NCBI GenBank assembly: GCA_019240215.1
Contig: JAFAYQ010000074.1
Coordinates: 36,510 to 100,509 of the forward strand
Direction: 5' to 3'
Length of the DNA stretch: 64,000 bases
Source: Actinomycetota bacterium
Lineage (GTDB): Bacteria > Actinomycetota > Actinomycetes > Streptosporangiales > Streptosporangiaceae
Of the stretch, positions 1 to 7,802 are shown piece after piece. Made by a program: the position numbers and the translations under genes. Numbering within the stretch: position 1 is the first letter of the stretch; every line of letters starts with the position of its first letter. Below the pieces are notes generated by a model. The model saw nothing but the letters and a program-made list of their open reading frames with translations. It was not told the origin of the DNA and ran no database searches.

Positions 1-321
1 TTGCACTTCATCACCGACGAGCAGGACCCGGCGGGCATCATCCGGACGCTGATGGAGCCGCTGGCGCCCGGCAGCTACCTGGCCCTCGGCCACCACACCG
101 CCGACATCTACCCCGAGCTGGAGGGCTTCGCCCAGTACCTGAGCAAGCTCAACCCCGACTACCGGGCGACGATGCGGACCCGGGACCAGGTGGCCGGCTT
201 CTTCGGCGACCTGGAGCCGGTGCCGCCCGGTGTCGTGCAGCTGTCCCAGTGGCGCCCGGACTCGTCCTACGACGCGGACCTCCCCGCCGCCTTGTGGGGC
301 GGGGTGGCCCGCAAGCGCTGA
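1..321 (+). CDS. SAM-dependent methyltransferase, C-terminal part (Methyltransf_19/DUF574 type)
   Basis: This is the last 106 residues of a gene that begins outside the window. The visible part matches the C-terminal half of the actinobacterial S-adenosylmethionine methyltransferase family PF04672: a strand with LHFITDEQDPAGIIRTLMEP, a following PGSYLALGHHTAD strand, an FFGDLEPVPPGVV segment and the closing SQWRPD and WGGVARK motifs. The family is abundant in actinomycetes and its substrates are largely unknown. The stop is the TGA at 319-321. The true start and the SAM-binding glycine loop cannot be seen. Confidence 0.85.
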   Translation: MHFITDEQDPAGIIRTLMEPLAPGSYLALGHHTADIYPELEGFAQYLSKLNPDYRATMRTRDQVAGFFGDLEPVPPGVVQLSQWRPDSSYDADLPAALWGGVARKR

Positions 322-501
322 CGTCTAGGCGGGCCGGGCGGGCCGAAGGTCCTGGCTGCGGGTATAACAGCAGGTCAGCGAGGAATTGTGGCATCGCGGA
401 GCGATGACGGGGACTTTTTGAGCCGGTGTTCGGGTTGTGGGTCGAAAGGTCTCGGGTAACTGAACGGGACTGCCTGTACGCCACCGACCGCCGGGGAAAC
501 G

Positions 502-514
502 TAGGCTCGCACTG
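502..514 (+). promoter_or_regulatory. Possible -10 box for leaderless moaA
   Basis: TAGGCT at 502-507 lies 7 nt before the moaA ATG at 515. That is the spacing expected for an extended -10 of an mRNA starting at the A of the ATG. No ribosome-binding site precedes the ATG, which supports a leaderless transcript. No convincing -35 hexamer was found. The remaining sequence back to 322 shows nothing that I recognise. Confidence 0.35.
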
Positions 515-1504
515 ATGCTGTCAGACTCATACGGCCGGGTTGCGACCGATTTGCGAGTGTCGCTGACCGATCGCTGCAACCTGCGCTGCGCCTACTGCAT
601 GCCAGCCGAAGGCCTGGACTGGCTGCCCAAGCCCGAGCTGCTGACCGACGACGAAGTGGTCCGGCTGATCCGCATCGGGGTGGAACGGCTCGGCATCCGC
701 GAGGTCCGGTTCACCGGCGGCGAGCCGCTGCTGCGCCGCGGGCTGGCCGCGATCGTGGCCGAGACCGCCCGGCTGCACCCCCGCCCGGAGTTGTCGATCA
801 CCACCAACGGCATTGGCCTGGCCCGGCTGGCCGGCCCCCTGCGCGAGGCCGGGCTGGACCGGGTCAACGTCTCGCTGGACACGCTCCGGCCGGAGTCGTT
901 CCGTCGGCTGACCCGCCGCGACCGGCTGGACGACGTGCTGGCCGGTATGGCCGCCGCCGCGGCCGCCGGGCTGACCCCGGTCAAGGTCAACAGCGTGCTG
1001 ATGCGCGGCATCAACGACGGCGAGGCCCGCGACCTGCTCCGGTTCTGCCTCGAGCGCGGGTACGAGCTGCGGTTCATCGAGCAGATGCCGCTGGACGCCC
1101 AGCACGGCTGGCGCCGGGCCAACATGGTGACCGCCGACGAGATCGGCCGCGAGCTGGAGCAGGAGTTCGCGCTCAAGCCGGAGGACCCGGACGCGCGGGG
1201 TTCCGCCCCGGCCGAAGCGTTCCTGATCGACGGCGGCCCGGCCCGGGTCGGCGTGATCGGCTCGGTGACCCGGCCGTTCTGCGGTGCCTGCGACCGGGTC
1301 CGGCTGACCGCCGACGGCCAGGTCCGCAACTGCCTGTTCGCCCGCGAGGAGAGCGACCTGCGCGACGCGCTGCGGGCCGGAGCCAGCGACGACGAGCTGG
1401 CCGCCCGCTGGCGCCGGGCGGTCGCCGGCAAGCTGCCCGGGCACGGCATCAACGATCCGGCCTTCCTGCAGCCCGACCGCCCGATGTCCGCCATCGGCGG
1501 CTGA
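515..1504 (+). CDS. moaA: GTP 3',8-cyclase MoaA
   Basis: Radical SAM enzyme that converts GTP to 3',8-cyclo-GTP, the first step of molybdopterin synthesis. The N-terminal cluster motif is DRCNLRCAYC (C21, C25, C28). The SAM-binding FTGGEP segment follows. A C-terminal cluster for substrate binding is seen as FCGACDRVRL with a third cysteine in RNCLF. The protein ends in the conserved double glycine (SAIGG). The 329-residue length is normal for the family. The ATG at 515 is the first start that preserves the whole N-terminus. A MobA-like gene begins 4 nt after its stop, so the pair forms a short cofactor operon. Confidence 0.96.
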   Translation: MLSDSYGRVATDLRVSLTDRCNLRCAYCMPAEGLDWLPKPELLTDDEVVRLIRIGVERLGIREVRFTGGEPLLRRGLAAIVAETARLHPRPELSITTNGIGLARLAGPLREAGLDRVNVSLDTLRPESFRRLTRRDRLDDVLAGMAAAAAAGLTPVKVNSVLMRGINDGEARDLLRFCLERGYELRFIEQMPLDAQHGWRRANMVTADEIGRELEQEFALKPEDPDARGSAPAEAFLIDGGPARVGVIGSVTRPFCGACDRVRLTADGQVRNCLFAREESDLRDALRAGASDDELAARWRRAVAGKLPGHGINDPAFLQPDRPMSAIGG

Positions 1505-1508
1505 CTTC

Positions 1509-2132
1509 GTGCTCGGCGCCGTCATCCTGGCCGGCGGCCGGGCCACCCGGCTCGGCGGGATCGACAAGCCGGCGGTGGCGGTGGGCGGGCGCACACTGCT
1601 GGCCGCCGTCGTCGCCGCCGCCCGGACGGCGGGAGCCGGTCAGGTGGTCGTGGTCGGGCCGGAGCAGCCCGGCCTGGCGGCCCGCTTCGTCCGCGAGGAC
1701 CCGCCCGGGGACGGCCCGGTCCCGGCCCTGCGGCGCGGGCTCGACGAGCTGGCCAGCCGCGCGGGCGGGCCCGGGGCTCCTGGCCAGGTGGCCGTGCTGG
1801 CCGCCGACCTGCCGTTCCTGCGGGCCGCGGACCTGCGCGCGCTGCTGGCCGCCGCCGACGGCCGGAACGGGGCGGTACTGGCCGACGACGAGGGCCACCG
1901 GCAGTGGCTGATCGGGTGCTGGGACCGGCGCGCGCTGTCGGCGGCGGCCGCCGGATACCCCGGCTCCTCGCTGCGCGGGCTGATGACGCCGCTCGACCCG
2001 GCCCCGGTGGTGATCGACCTCGACCCGGGGGAGCCGCCTCCCTGGCTGGACTGCGACACCGGCGCCGACCTGGACCGCGCCCGCGGCTGGGGTCAGCGCC
2101 GGCCGGGGACGACCACGTTGTCCAGCGGCTGA
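1509..2132 (+). CDS. mobA: Molybdenum cofactor guanylyltransferase-like NTP transferase
   Basis: Nucleotidyltransferase of the MobA family, which attaches GMP to molybdopterin. The nucleotide-binding start reads VILAGGRATRLGGIDKPAV, with the L-A-G-G-x-x-x-R-x-G-x-x-K pattern. The metal-binding segment is VLAADLPFL, and the closing DCDTGADLDRAR motif is typical. It starts with GTG 4 nt after the moaA stop, so translation is probably coupled. In many actinomycetes MobA carries a C-terminal DUF6457 domain. Here that domain is absent from the protein but occurs as a separate small gene at 7527. The last 40 bp overlap the convergent dehydrogenase gene. Confidence 0.85.
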   Translation: MLGAVILAGGRATRLGGIDKPAVAVGGRTLLAAVVAAARTAGAGQVVVVGPEQPGLAARFVREDPPGDGPVPALRRGLDELASRAGGPGAPGQVAVLAADLPFLRAADLRALLAAADGRNGAVLADDEGHRQWLIGCWDRRALSAAAAGYPGSSLRGLMTPLDPAPVVIDLDPGEPPPWLDCDTGADLDRARGWGQRRPGTTTLSSG

Positions 2133-3019
2133 CCGGCCGCGAACCGGCGGACCTGGTCGGCCACGAACCGGGCGGCGGCCGGGTAGAACGCGGCCGCACC
2201 GCCCGCCACGTGCGGGGTGATGAGCACGCCGGGGCTGTCCCAGAGCGGATGATCGGCCGGCAGCGGCTCGGGATCGGTCACGTCGAGGGCCGCCCGCAGC
2301 CGCCCGGATGTGGTCTCGGCCAGCAGCGCCCCGGTGTCCAGCACCGGCCCGCGCCCGACGTTGACGACCAGCGCGCCGTCCGGCAGCAGAGCCAGCCGCC
2401 TGGTGTCGAGCAGCCCCCGGGTGTGCTCGGTCAGCGGGGTGACCAGCACCACCGCGTCGGCCGCGGGCAGCAGCCGGTCCAGGTCGGCCACCGCGTGCAC
2501 GCCGTCGGCGGGCCGGGCCGACCGCGCCACCCGGGTCACCTCGGCCTCACAGGCCTGCAGCCGCCGGTCCAGGGCGGCGCCGATCGAGCCGTACCCGACG
2601 ATCAGCACCCGGCTGCCCGCCAGCGACCGGGTGTGCTCGTGTTCCCAGCGGTGCCGGTCCTGGGCCCGGACCCAGCGCGGCAGCTCCCGCTGGGCGGCCA
2701 GCAGCAAACCCAGGGCCAGCTCGGCGGTGCTGGCGTCGTGCAGGCCGCGGGCGTTGGCCAGCGTGGTGCCGGGCGGCACCTGGTCCACCAGGTGCTCGTA
2801 GCCGGCCGTCAGCGCCTGCACCACCCGCAGGTTCGGCATCCGGCCGAGCGGTTCGGTGTTGTACGGGCGGTCGTAGGGCACGGTGAAGAAGACCACGTCG
2901 TTCAGATCTTCCGGGCCAGGCTGGTCACCGTCGAACACCTCGACCCGCAGCCCGGCCTCGCGCAGGTCGCCGGCCTGCTCCAGGCTGTCGCGCCACGGCA
3001 CCAGCACCCTGTCGCTCAC
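2093..3019 (-). CDS. D-2-hydroxyacid dehydrogenase
   Basis: NAD-dependent dehydrogenase of the D-isomer-specific 2-hydroxyacid family, acting on a small 2-keto acid that cannot be named. The cofactor loop reads VLIVGYGSIG. The three catalytic residues can be seen: Arg in NVGRGPVLD, Glu in DVTDPEPLP and His in LITPHVAGG. I chose the GTG at 3019 (VSDRVLVPW) because the catalytic fold starts there and an AAGGG lies 11 nt upstream. An ATG at 3061 is in frame, but its GAAAGG abuts the codon with no spacer. From 3019 the protein is 308 residues, normal for the family. The gene converges on mobA. Confidence 0.88.
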   Translation of the reverse strand: MSDRVLVPWRDSLEQAGDLREAGLRVEVFDGDQPGPEDLNDVVFFTVPYDRPYNTEPLGRMPNLRVVQALTAGYEHLVDQVPPGTTLANARGLHDASTAELALGLLLAAQRELPRWVRAQDRHRWEHEHTRSLAGSRVLIVGYGSIGAALDRRLQACEAEVTRVARSARPADGVHAVADLDRLLPAADAVVLVTPLTEHTRGLLDTRRLALLPDGALVVNVGRGPVLDTGALLAETTSGRLRAALDVTDPEPLPADHPLWDSPGVLITPHVAGGAAAFYPAAARFVADQVRRFAAGQPLDNVVVPGRR

Positions 3020-3213
3020 GTTGTCGCCGACCCTTCGCTCGTCCCGCCCTGACGTGGTCATCCTTTCAGGTCGCGGACCGGCGTTACCGCTGGTGGGGCC
3101 ATTCGGTGACAACCGGATCAAGTTCACCAACCGGAGATTCCGGTCACGCTATGCTGCGCGAGGTTCCCGGGGAGTGGGACCGTTCCAACCACAGCGAGTG
3201 GGGGGCCTGGCCC

Positions 3214-4092
3214 ATGTCGAACCAGTACGGCGAGAACTCCGGTAGCGATCCGCAAACCTGGGGACAGGGCGGCTGGCCGCAGTCGCCACAGTCGCCGCCC
3301 CCGATGGAGCCCCCCCAGGGCAGTTACGGGCAGCCGGGCCGCCATTCCGCCGCCAGCAACCCGTCCGGCCCGGGCGGTTACGGCCAGCCCACCCCGCCCC
3401 CGGGTTACGGCCAGCAGCCCTACAACGAGCAGCCCTATGGCCAGCAGCCGTACGGGCAACCGCCCCGGTCGCCGTACGGGCAGCCGCCCCAGCAGTCTTA
3501 CGGCGGTCAGCCGCCGTACGGCCAGGCGCCCCCGCAGCCGTACGGCCAGGCCCCGACCGGCTACCAGCCCGGCCCGGCCGCGCAGTACCCGGCCGGCGGT
3601 TACGACTCCGGTTACGGTTACGGCCCGGTCCCTTACGCCTCCTGGCTGGTCCGGGTGGGCGCCTACCTGCTGGACGCGCTGCCGGCCTGGGTGCTGCTCG
3701 GTATCGGCGGCGCGCTGGTCGGCCACGGGGGCGCCGGCGCCGTGATCGGGTTGGTGTTCTACCTGGCCGCGCTGGCCTGGATCGGCTACAACCGCTGGTA
3801 CCGGGCGGGCACCACCGGCCAGAGCCTCGGCAAATCGGCCACCAACGTGCGGCTGATCAGCGAGCAGACCGGGGCCCCGATCGGCGGCGGCATGGCCTTC
3901 GTTCGCGACCTGGCCCACTTCGTGGACGCCGTGATCTGCTACGTCGGGTTCCTGTTCCCGCTGTGGGACGCCAAGCGGCAGACGCTGGCCGACAAGATCA
4001 TGAACACGGTCGTCGTCCCCAACGACGCGGTCCCGCCCCAGGGTTACCAGCAGCCGCAGCAGCCGCCGTCCGGTTACGGCTGGCCGCAGTAA
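3214..4092 (+). CDS. RDD family membrane protein with a proline/glutamine/tyrosine-rich N-terminus
   Basis: The first 130 residues or so are a low-complexity cytoplasmic region of repeated YGQP/YGQQP units, then an RDD domain follows. It has membrane segments around WLVRVGAYLLDALPAWVLLG and VIGLVFYLAALAWIGYNRWY, then the GQSLGK and DAKRQTLADK motifs typical of RDD proteins. Such proteins are common in actinobacteria and their role is mostly unknown. The ATG at 3214 (MSNQYGEN) is preferred because a G-rich run lies 8 nt upstream. In-frame ATGs at 3106 and 3151 would add residues without family support. The protein is 292 residues. A DUF2752 gene begins 2 nt after its stop. Confidence 0.85.
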   Translation: MSNQYGENSGSDPQTWGQGGWPQSPQSPPPMEPPQGSYGQPGRHSAASNPSGPGGYGQPTPPPGYGQQPYNEQPYGQQPYGQPPRSPYGQPPQQSYGGQPPYGQAPPQPYGQAPTGYQPGPAAQYPAGGYDSGYGYGPVPYASWLVRVGAYLLDALPAWVLLGIGGALVGHGGAGAVIGLVFYLAALAWIGYNRWYRAGTTGQSLGKSATNVRLISEQTGAPIGGGMAFVRDLAHFVDAVICYVGFLFPLWDAKRQTLADKIMNTVVVPNDAVPPQGYQQPQQPPSGYGWPQ

Positions 4093-4094
4093 CG

Positions 4095-4535
4095 GTGACC
4101 GCCGCCGGCTACCCGCCGCGGCCGCGGCCGTCCCGGTCCCGGCGGCTCGCTGCGCCCGCTTCCGAGGCGCTGCTGGCCGGAGCCGCCACCGGGTTCCTGT
4201 ACCTGGTCAACCCGCACGCCCACCAGGTCTTCCTGCCGTGCCCGTTCCGGCTGCTGACCGGCTGTTACTGCCCGTTCTGCGGTGGCCTGCGGATGGTCCA
4301 CGACCTGGCCCACGGCCAGCTGGTGGCGGCCCTGCACGACGACGCGCTAGCCCTGCCGCTGCTGCTGATCGCGGTGGCCGCCTGGCTGAACGTCGCGGTC
4401 GGGCGCTGGCGCGGCCGCCCAGTGGTCCGGGTGCGGCGGCCCGGCTGGCTGTGGCCCGCCATGGTGGTGGTCCTGGTCGCCTGGACCGTCCTCCGTAACC
4501 TCCCGTTCCGCCCGTTCACCGCACTCCATCCCTGA
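4095..4535 (+). CDS. DUF2752 membrane protein
   Basis: Small integral membrane protein of 146 residues. It carries the DUF2752 signature, seen here as CPFRLLTGCYCPFCGGLR followed by MVHDLAHG, with three clustered cysteines, and then two hydrophobic helices ending in RNLPF. The function of the family is unknown. The start is the GTG at 4095, 2 nt after the RDD stop, so the two are probably co-translated. The last 189 bp are antisense to the tail of the cation efflux gene, which runs the other way. The RNLPF ending is where the family normally ends, so this gene is complete. Confidence 0.8.
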   Translation: MTAAGYPPRPRPSRSRRLAAPASEALLAGAATGFLYLVNPHAHQVFLPCPFRLLTGCYCPFCGGLRMVHDLAHGQLVAALHDDALALPLLLIAVAAWLNVAVGRWRGRPVVRVRRPGWLWPAMVVVLVAWTVLRNLPFRPFTALHP

Positions 4536-5486
4536 GCAGGGCGGCGGCCCGACCGTGAGCAGCGGGGCCGGCGCGTGGTCCACCTGCAAGGTGGTGTGGG
4601 TGATGCCGTACTCCCGGCTGAGCAGGCCCTCCAGCTCGGCCCGGACGGCGTGGCAGTCCTCGCCCGGCTCCACCAGCACGTGGGCCGAGGCGGCGGGCAG
4701 GTCCGAGCTGATCTCCCAGATGTGCAGGTCGTGCACCTCGGTGACGCACGGCTGGCTGGCCATCACCGCCCCGATCGCGGCGGGCGCGAGCCCGGCCGGG
4801 GCGGCCTCCAGGAAGATCCGGTTGGAGTCCCGTACCAGCCCCAGCCCGGCCAGCAGCATCAGCACCACCACGATCAGCGAGGCGATCGCGTCGGCGCGGC
4901 CGAAGCCGGTCAGCACGATGACGGCCCCGGCGATGGCGGTGGCGATGAACGCGTACACGTCGGTCAGGATGTGCTTGAACGCGCCCTCCAGGTTGAGGCT
5001 GCGCTGCCCGCCCCGGCTGGCCCGGGCGACCAGCAGGGTCACCGCCACGTTGACCGCCACCCCGACCAGCGCCACCGTGATCACCGCGGCCCCGGTCACC
5101 GCGGGTGGGTGGATCAGCCGCCGGATCGCCTCGTAGGCCAGCCACACCGCCAGCACGATCAGCGTGATCCCGTTGGCCTGGGCGGACAGGATCTCGGTGC
5201 GCTTCAGACCGTAGGTGTAGCGGCCACCGGGTGGCCGGGCGGCCAGCCGCATCGTGATCAGCACCAGGCCGATCGAGGCGGCGTCGGTCAGCATGTGGGC
5301 GGCGTCGGAGATCAGCGCCAGCGAATGGGCGGCCAGGCCGGTGACGATTTCGGCCGCCATGAACGCCACGATCAGGCTGAGCGCGCCCCACAGCCAGCGC
5401 GGGTTGGAATCAGTGCTGGGCCCGTGCTGGTGCCCATGATCGTGACCCGGCTCCAGATCCTCACCAGGCCCGTCCCCGCTGCCCAT
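4347..5486 (-). CDS. Cation diffusion facilitator (CzcD-like zinc/cobalt efflux)
   Basis: Exports divalent metal ions in exchange for protons across the cell membrane. The N-terminus is His-rich (PGHDHGHQHG). Six membrane helices follow. The metal sites are visible as HMLTD in helix 2 and HILTD in helix 5. The cytoplasmic C-terminal domain contains VHDLHIW and ends its conserved part near LQVDHAP. The product is 379 residues, and about the last 60 are Pro/His/Gln-rich, not conserved, and encoded antisense to the DUF2752 gene. That tail looks like read-through after loss of an earlier stop. Confidence 0.92.
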   Translation of the reverse strand: MGSGDGPGEDLEPGHDHGHQHGPSTDSNPRWLWGALSLIVAFMAAEIVTGLAAHSLALISDAAHMLTDAASIGLVLITMRLAARPPGGRYTYGLKRTEILSAQANGITLIVLAVWLAYEAIRRLIHPPAVTGAAVITVALVGVAVNVAVTLLVARASRGGQRSLNLEGAFKHILTDVYAFIATAIAGAVIVLTGFGRADAIASLIVVVLMLLAGLGLVRDSNRIFLEAAPAGLAPAAIGAVMASQPCVTEVHDLHIWEISSDLPAASAHVLVEPGEDCHAVRAELEGLLSREYGITHTTLQVDHAPAPLLTVGPPPCSGMECGERAEREVTEDGPGDQDHHHGGPQPAGPPHPDHWAAAPAPDRDVQPGGHRDQQQRQG

Positions 5487-5510
5487 ACGGTCATCATACG
5501 TACGCCGATC

Positions 5511-6149
5511 TCAGCTGATCAGGCCTCGTTTGTAGGCGGCTGCGACAGCCGCCGCCCGGTCACGGACCCCGAGCTTGGTATAGATGTGCAGCAGGTGGGT
5601 CTTGACCGTGGTCTCGCTGATCAGCAGCTTGCGGGCGGCGACCTGGTTGGTGGCGCCGTCGGCGACCAGCTTGAGCACCTCCAGCTCGCGCGGGCTGAGG
5701 TTTTCCGGCCCGCTCTTGCCGGCCGGGGAGCCGACCCGGCCGACCAGGGCGCTCGCGACCTTGGGGGCGAGCACCGACTGGCCCTGGTGGGCGGCTCGCA
5801 CGGCCCGGATCAGCTCGTCCCGGGGGGCGTCCTTGAGCAGGTAGCCGGTGGCGCCGGCCTCGATCGCGGGCATCACGTCGCGGTCGGTGTCGTAGGTGGT
5901 GAGGATCAGCACCCGGGCCGGGTGCCCGAGCGCCCGCAGCCGGGTGATCGCCTCCACCCCGCCCATGCCCGGCATCCGCAGGTCCATCAGGATCACGTCG
6001 GGCTGCAGATCCTGCGCCAGCCGGACCGCCTCGGCGCCGTCGCTGGCCTCGCCGGTCACCTCGAAGTCCTCGTCGCCGCGGAAGACTCCGCGCAGCCCGT
6101 CCCGCATGATCGGGTGGTCGTCGACGATCAGCAGCCGGATCGCGGTCAT
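5511..6149 (-). CDS. NarL/FixJ-type response regulator
   Basis: Two-component response regulator of 212 residues. The receiver domain occupies roughly residues 1-120, with the acidic pair in IVDDHP, the phospho-acceptor Asp in VILMDLRMPG and the conserved Lys in YLLKDAPR. A LuxR-type helix-turn-helix follows around residues 145-205 (LSPRELEVLKLVADG, TVKTHLLHIYTKLGV). Its ATG overlaps the stop of the upstream kinase gene by 4 nt (ATGA at 6146-6149), so the pair is translationally coupled. The target genes are unknown. Confidence 0.95.
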   Translation of the reverse strand: MTAIRLLIVDDHPIMRDGLRGVFRGDEDFEVTGEASDGAEAVRLAQDLQPDVILMDLRMPGMGGVEAITRLRALGHPARVLILTTYDTDRDVMPAIEAGATGYLLKDAPRDELIRAVRAAHQGQSVLAPKVASALVGRVGSPAGKSGPENLSPRELEVLKLVADGATNQVAARKLLISETTVKTHLLHIYTKLGVRDRAAAVAAAYKRGLIS

Positions 6150-7399
6150 GCCTCTACCTCCGTCAGCGGAACGGTGGCGTTGACGGTGGTGCCCAGCCCG
6201 GCCGCGGACTCGACCGTGAGCGTGCCGCCGACCCGGTCCAGCCGCTGCTCCATGCCGGTCAGGCCGTAGCCGCCGGTGCCGCCAGCCGGGCGCGGGGCGG
6301 CCATGTCGAAGCCGGTCCCGTCGTCGGCCACGTCCAGCAGCAGTGTGTCACCCGCGTAGCTCAAGGTGAGCTGCACCCGCTGGGCGCGGGCGTGCTTGGC
6401 CACGTTGGACAACGCCTCCTGGGCGGCCCGGAACACCGCCGCCTCCACGCCCGCCCCGGCCTGGACCGGAGTGCCGACGGTGTCCAGCCGGGCGGTCACC
6501 CCGGTCTCCTCGGCCCAGCCGCGGGCCAGCTCGGCCAGCGCTTCCGGCAGGCTGGCGGTCTCCAGCTGCTCGGGCCGCAGCGCCCGGACCGAGCGGCGGG
6601 CCTCGGTCAGGCTGGACCGGGCCAGCCCGGCCGCCGAAGCCAGGTGCCGGGACAGCTCGTCCGGATCCCGGCGGGTGTGCTCGGCCGCCTCCAGCTGGGC
6701 GATGATCCCGGTCAGGCCCTGGGCCAGCGTGTCGTGGATCTCGCCGGCCAGCCGCTGCCGCTCCTCGGTGATCCCGGTCGTGCGGGCCTGGTCCACCAGC
6801 TGGGCGTGCAGCCGGCTGTTCTCTTCCATCGAGGCGGCCAGCCGCCGGTTGGCCTCGGCCAGCTCGGCGATCACCTGGCCGCGTTCGACGTTCTGGTCCA
6901 CCGCGTGGGTGGTGATCCGGGCCGAGTTGTACACCAGCGCCACCAGCACCGCGGCGATCAGCAGGTAGCCGAGTGTGTGGCCGGTGTCGCGGGACGGGTA
7001 GCCGCCGTCCATGGCGGCCGACACGATCAGCGCGGTGGCGGTGAATCCGGCGATCCGCCAGCGCGGACCCAGGCCGTAGGAGTACAGGAAGCCGACGTAG
7101 GCGAACACCCCGAAGGCCGGGTCGACCCACACCAGCACCGCCGTCAGCGCGGTGTGGGCCGTGAACACCGGCAGCCGCCACCGGGTCGACGGGTCGCCCC
7201 GCAGCCCCACGCTGGCCACCGTCCACACGACGGCCGCGGCCGCGGTCAGCGGCACCCCCAGCTCGAATCGCGCCCACCGGTGGAACGCGCTGGCGGGAAC
7301 GGCGAAGGTGATCGCCGCCGACAGCGCCAGCAGCGGCAGCGGCAGCAGCCGCCGCATCCGGTTCAGCCGGGCCTGCCACGGGTCCGCGATCAGGGCCAT
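6146..7399 (-). CDS. Membrane sensor histidine kinase (HisKA_3 family)
   Basis: Sensor partner of the adjacent response regulator, 417 residues. Several N-terminal membrane helices span about residues 15-160. A dimerisation/phospho-acceptor domain follows with ERQRLAGEIHDTLAQGL, whose His is the autophosphorylation site. The C-terminal ATPase domain contains EALSNVAKHA and ADDGTGFD. The ATG at 7399 is decided by a perfect ribosome-binding site, AGGAGGTGATC, directly upstream. The open frame continues to 7759 but lacks support there. Residues about 130-148 lie in the last membrane region and are encoded by a 57-bp segment that recurs at 13391. Confidence 0.94.
   Translation of the reverse strand: MALIADPWQARLNRMRRLLPLPLLALSAAITFAVPASAFHRWARFELGVPLTAAAAVVWTVASVGLRGDPSTRWRLPVFTAHTALTAVLVWVDPAFGVFAYVGFLYSYGLGPRWRIAGFTATALIVSAAMDGGYPSRDTGHTLGYLLIAAVLVALVYNSARITTHAVDQNVERGQVIAELAEANRRLAASMEENSRLHAQLVDQARTTGITEERQRLAGEIHDTLAQGLTGIIAQLEAAEHTRRDPDELSRHLASAAGLARSSLTEARRSVRALRPEQLETASLPEALAELARGWAEETGVTARLDTVGTPVQAGAGVEAAVFRAAQEALSNVAKHARAQRVQLTLSYAGDTLLLDVADDGTGFDMAAPRPAGGTGGYGLTGMEQRLDRVGGTLTVESAAGLGTTVNATVPLTEVEA
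6955..7011 (-). repeat. 57-bp repeat, copy A (inside the kinase gene)
   Basis: This segment is repeated at 13391-13447 with a single mismatch (T at 6974, C at 13410), in the same orientation. It encodes GGYPSRDTGHTLGYLLI in both places. The sequence fits the kinase's membrane region without interruption, so this copy is probably the source. Confidence 0.9.
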
Positions 7400-7526
7400 G
7401 ATCACCTCCTGGTCCGATCGTGCCACCTGCCCGGCGCGGGCGGATCGTCCGGTTGCACCCATCCGCGCTGGCTCTTCGGGCCATACCCGCATCCACCGAT
7501 CGGAGGATGTCTGAAAGGCTGTGCCT

Positions 7527-7775
7527 ATGAGCAGCGCGATTGACCGGTGGGTGATGGCCGTGGCGGAGGAGCTCGGCGTGACCCCCAATCCCGCCGACAC
7601 CCGGACCATCCTCGACCTGACCAAAGACGTAGCGCACAACGTGGACCGGCCGGCCGCGCCGGTGACCGCGTACCTGATCGGGATCGCGGTGGGCCAGGGC
7701 CGCCCGCTCCCGCAAGCCGTCAAGTGCATCCGCGATCTGGCCGACGGGTGGGAAGGCATGTCCGAGGAGAGCTGA
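7527..7775 (+). CDS. DUF6457 small protein
   Basis: An 82-residue protein resembling DUF6457, a short helical domain usually found in actinobacteria fused to, or beside, the molybdenum cofactor guanylyltransferase. Visible features are an N-terminal RWVMAVAEELGV helix, a DLTKDVAHNVDRPAAPVTAY core and an AVGQGRPLPQAV segment. The ATG at 7527 has GAAAGG 8 nt upstream. A GTG at 7521 is too close to that site. It is divergent from the kinase gene. A link to the MobA at 1509 is inferred from the family's usual company, and I have only moderate confidence in the assignment. Confidence 0.65.
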   Translation: MSSAIDRWVMAVAEELGVTPNPADTRTILDLTKDVAHNVDRPAAPVTAYLIGIAVGQGRPLPQAVKCIRDLADGWEGMSEES

Positions 7776-7802
7776 CGCTTTCCGTTTTATCCGTGGCCAG
7801 CG

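Noticed and set aside
527..1594. Long open frames antisense to moaA and mobA
   Set aside because: They are shadows of high-GC codons. The real genes on the + strand have full catalytic motifs; the antisense products are Gly/Ala/Arg/Gln-rich without any domain.
3106..3213. Upstream start for the RDD protein
   Set aside because: In-frame ATGs exist at 3106 and 3151, but the first with a G-rich ribosome site and the family-like MSNQ start is at 3214.
7400..7759. N-terminal extension of the histidine kinase
   Set aside because: The frame is open but antisense to the DUF6457 gene and lacks similarity. The ATG at 7399 has a perfect ribosome-binding site.
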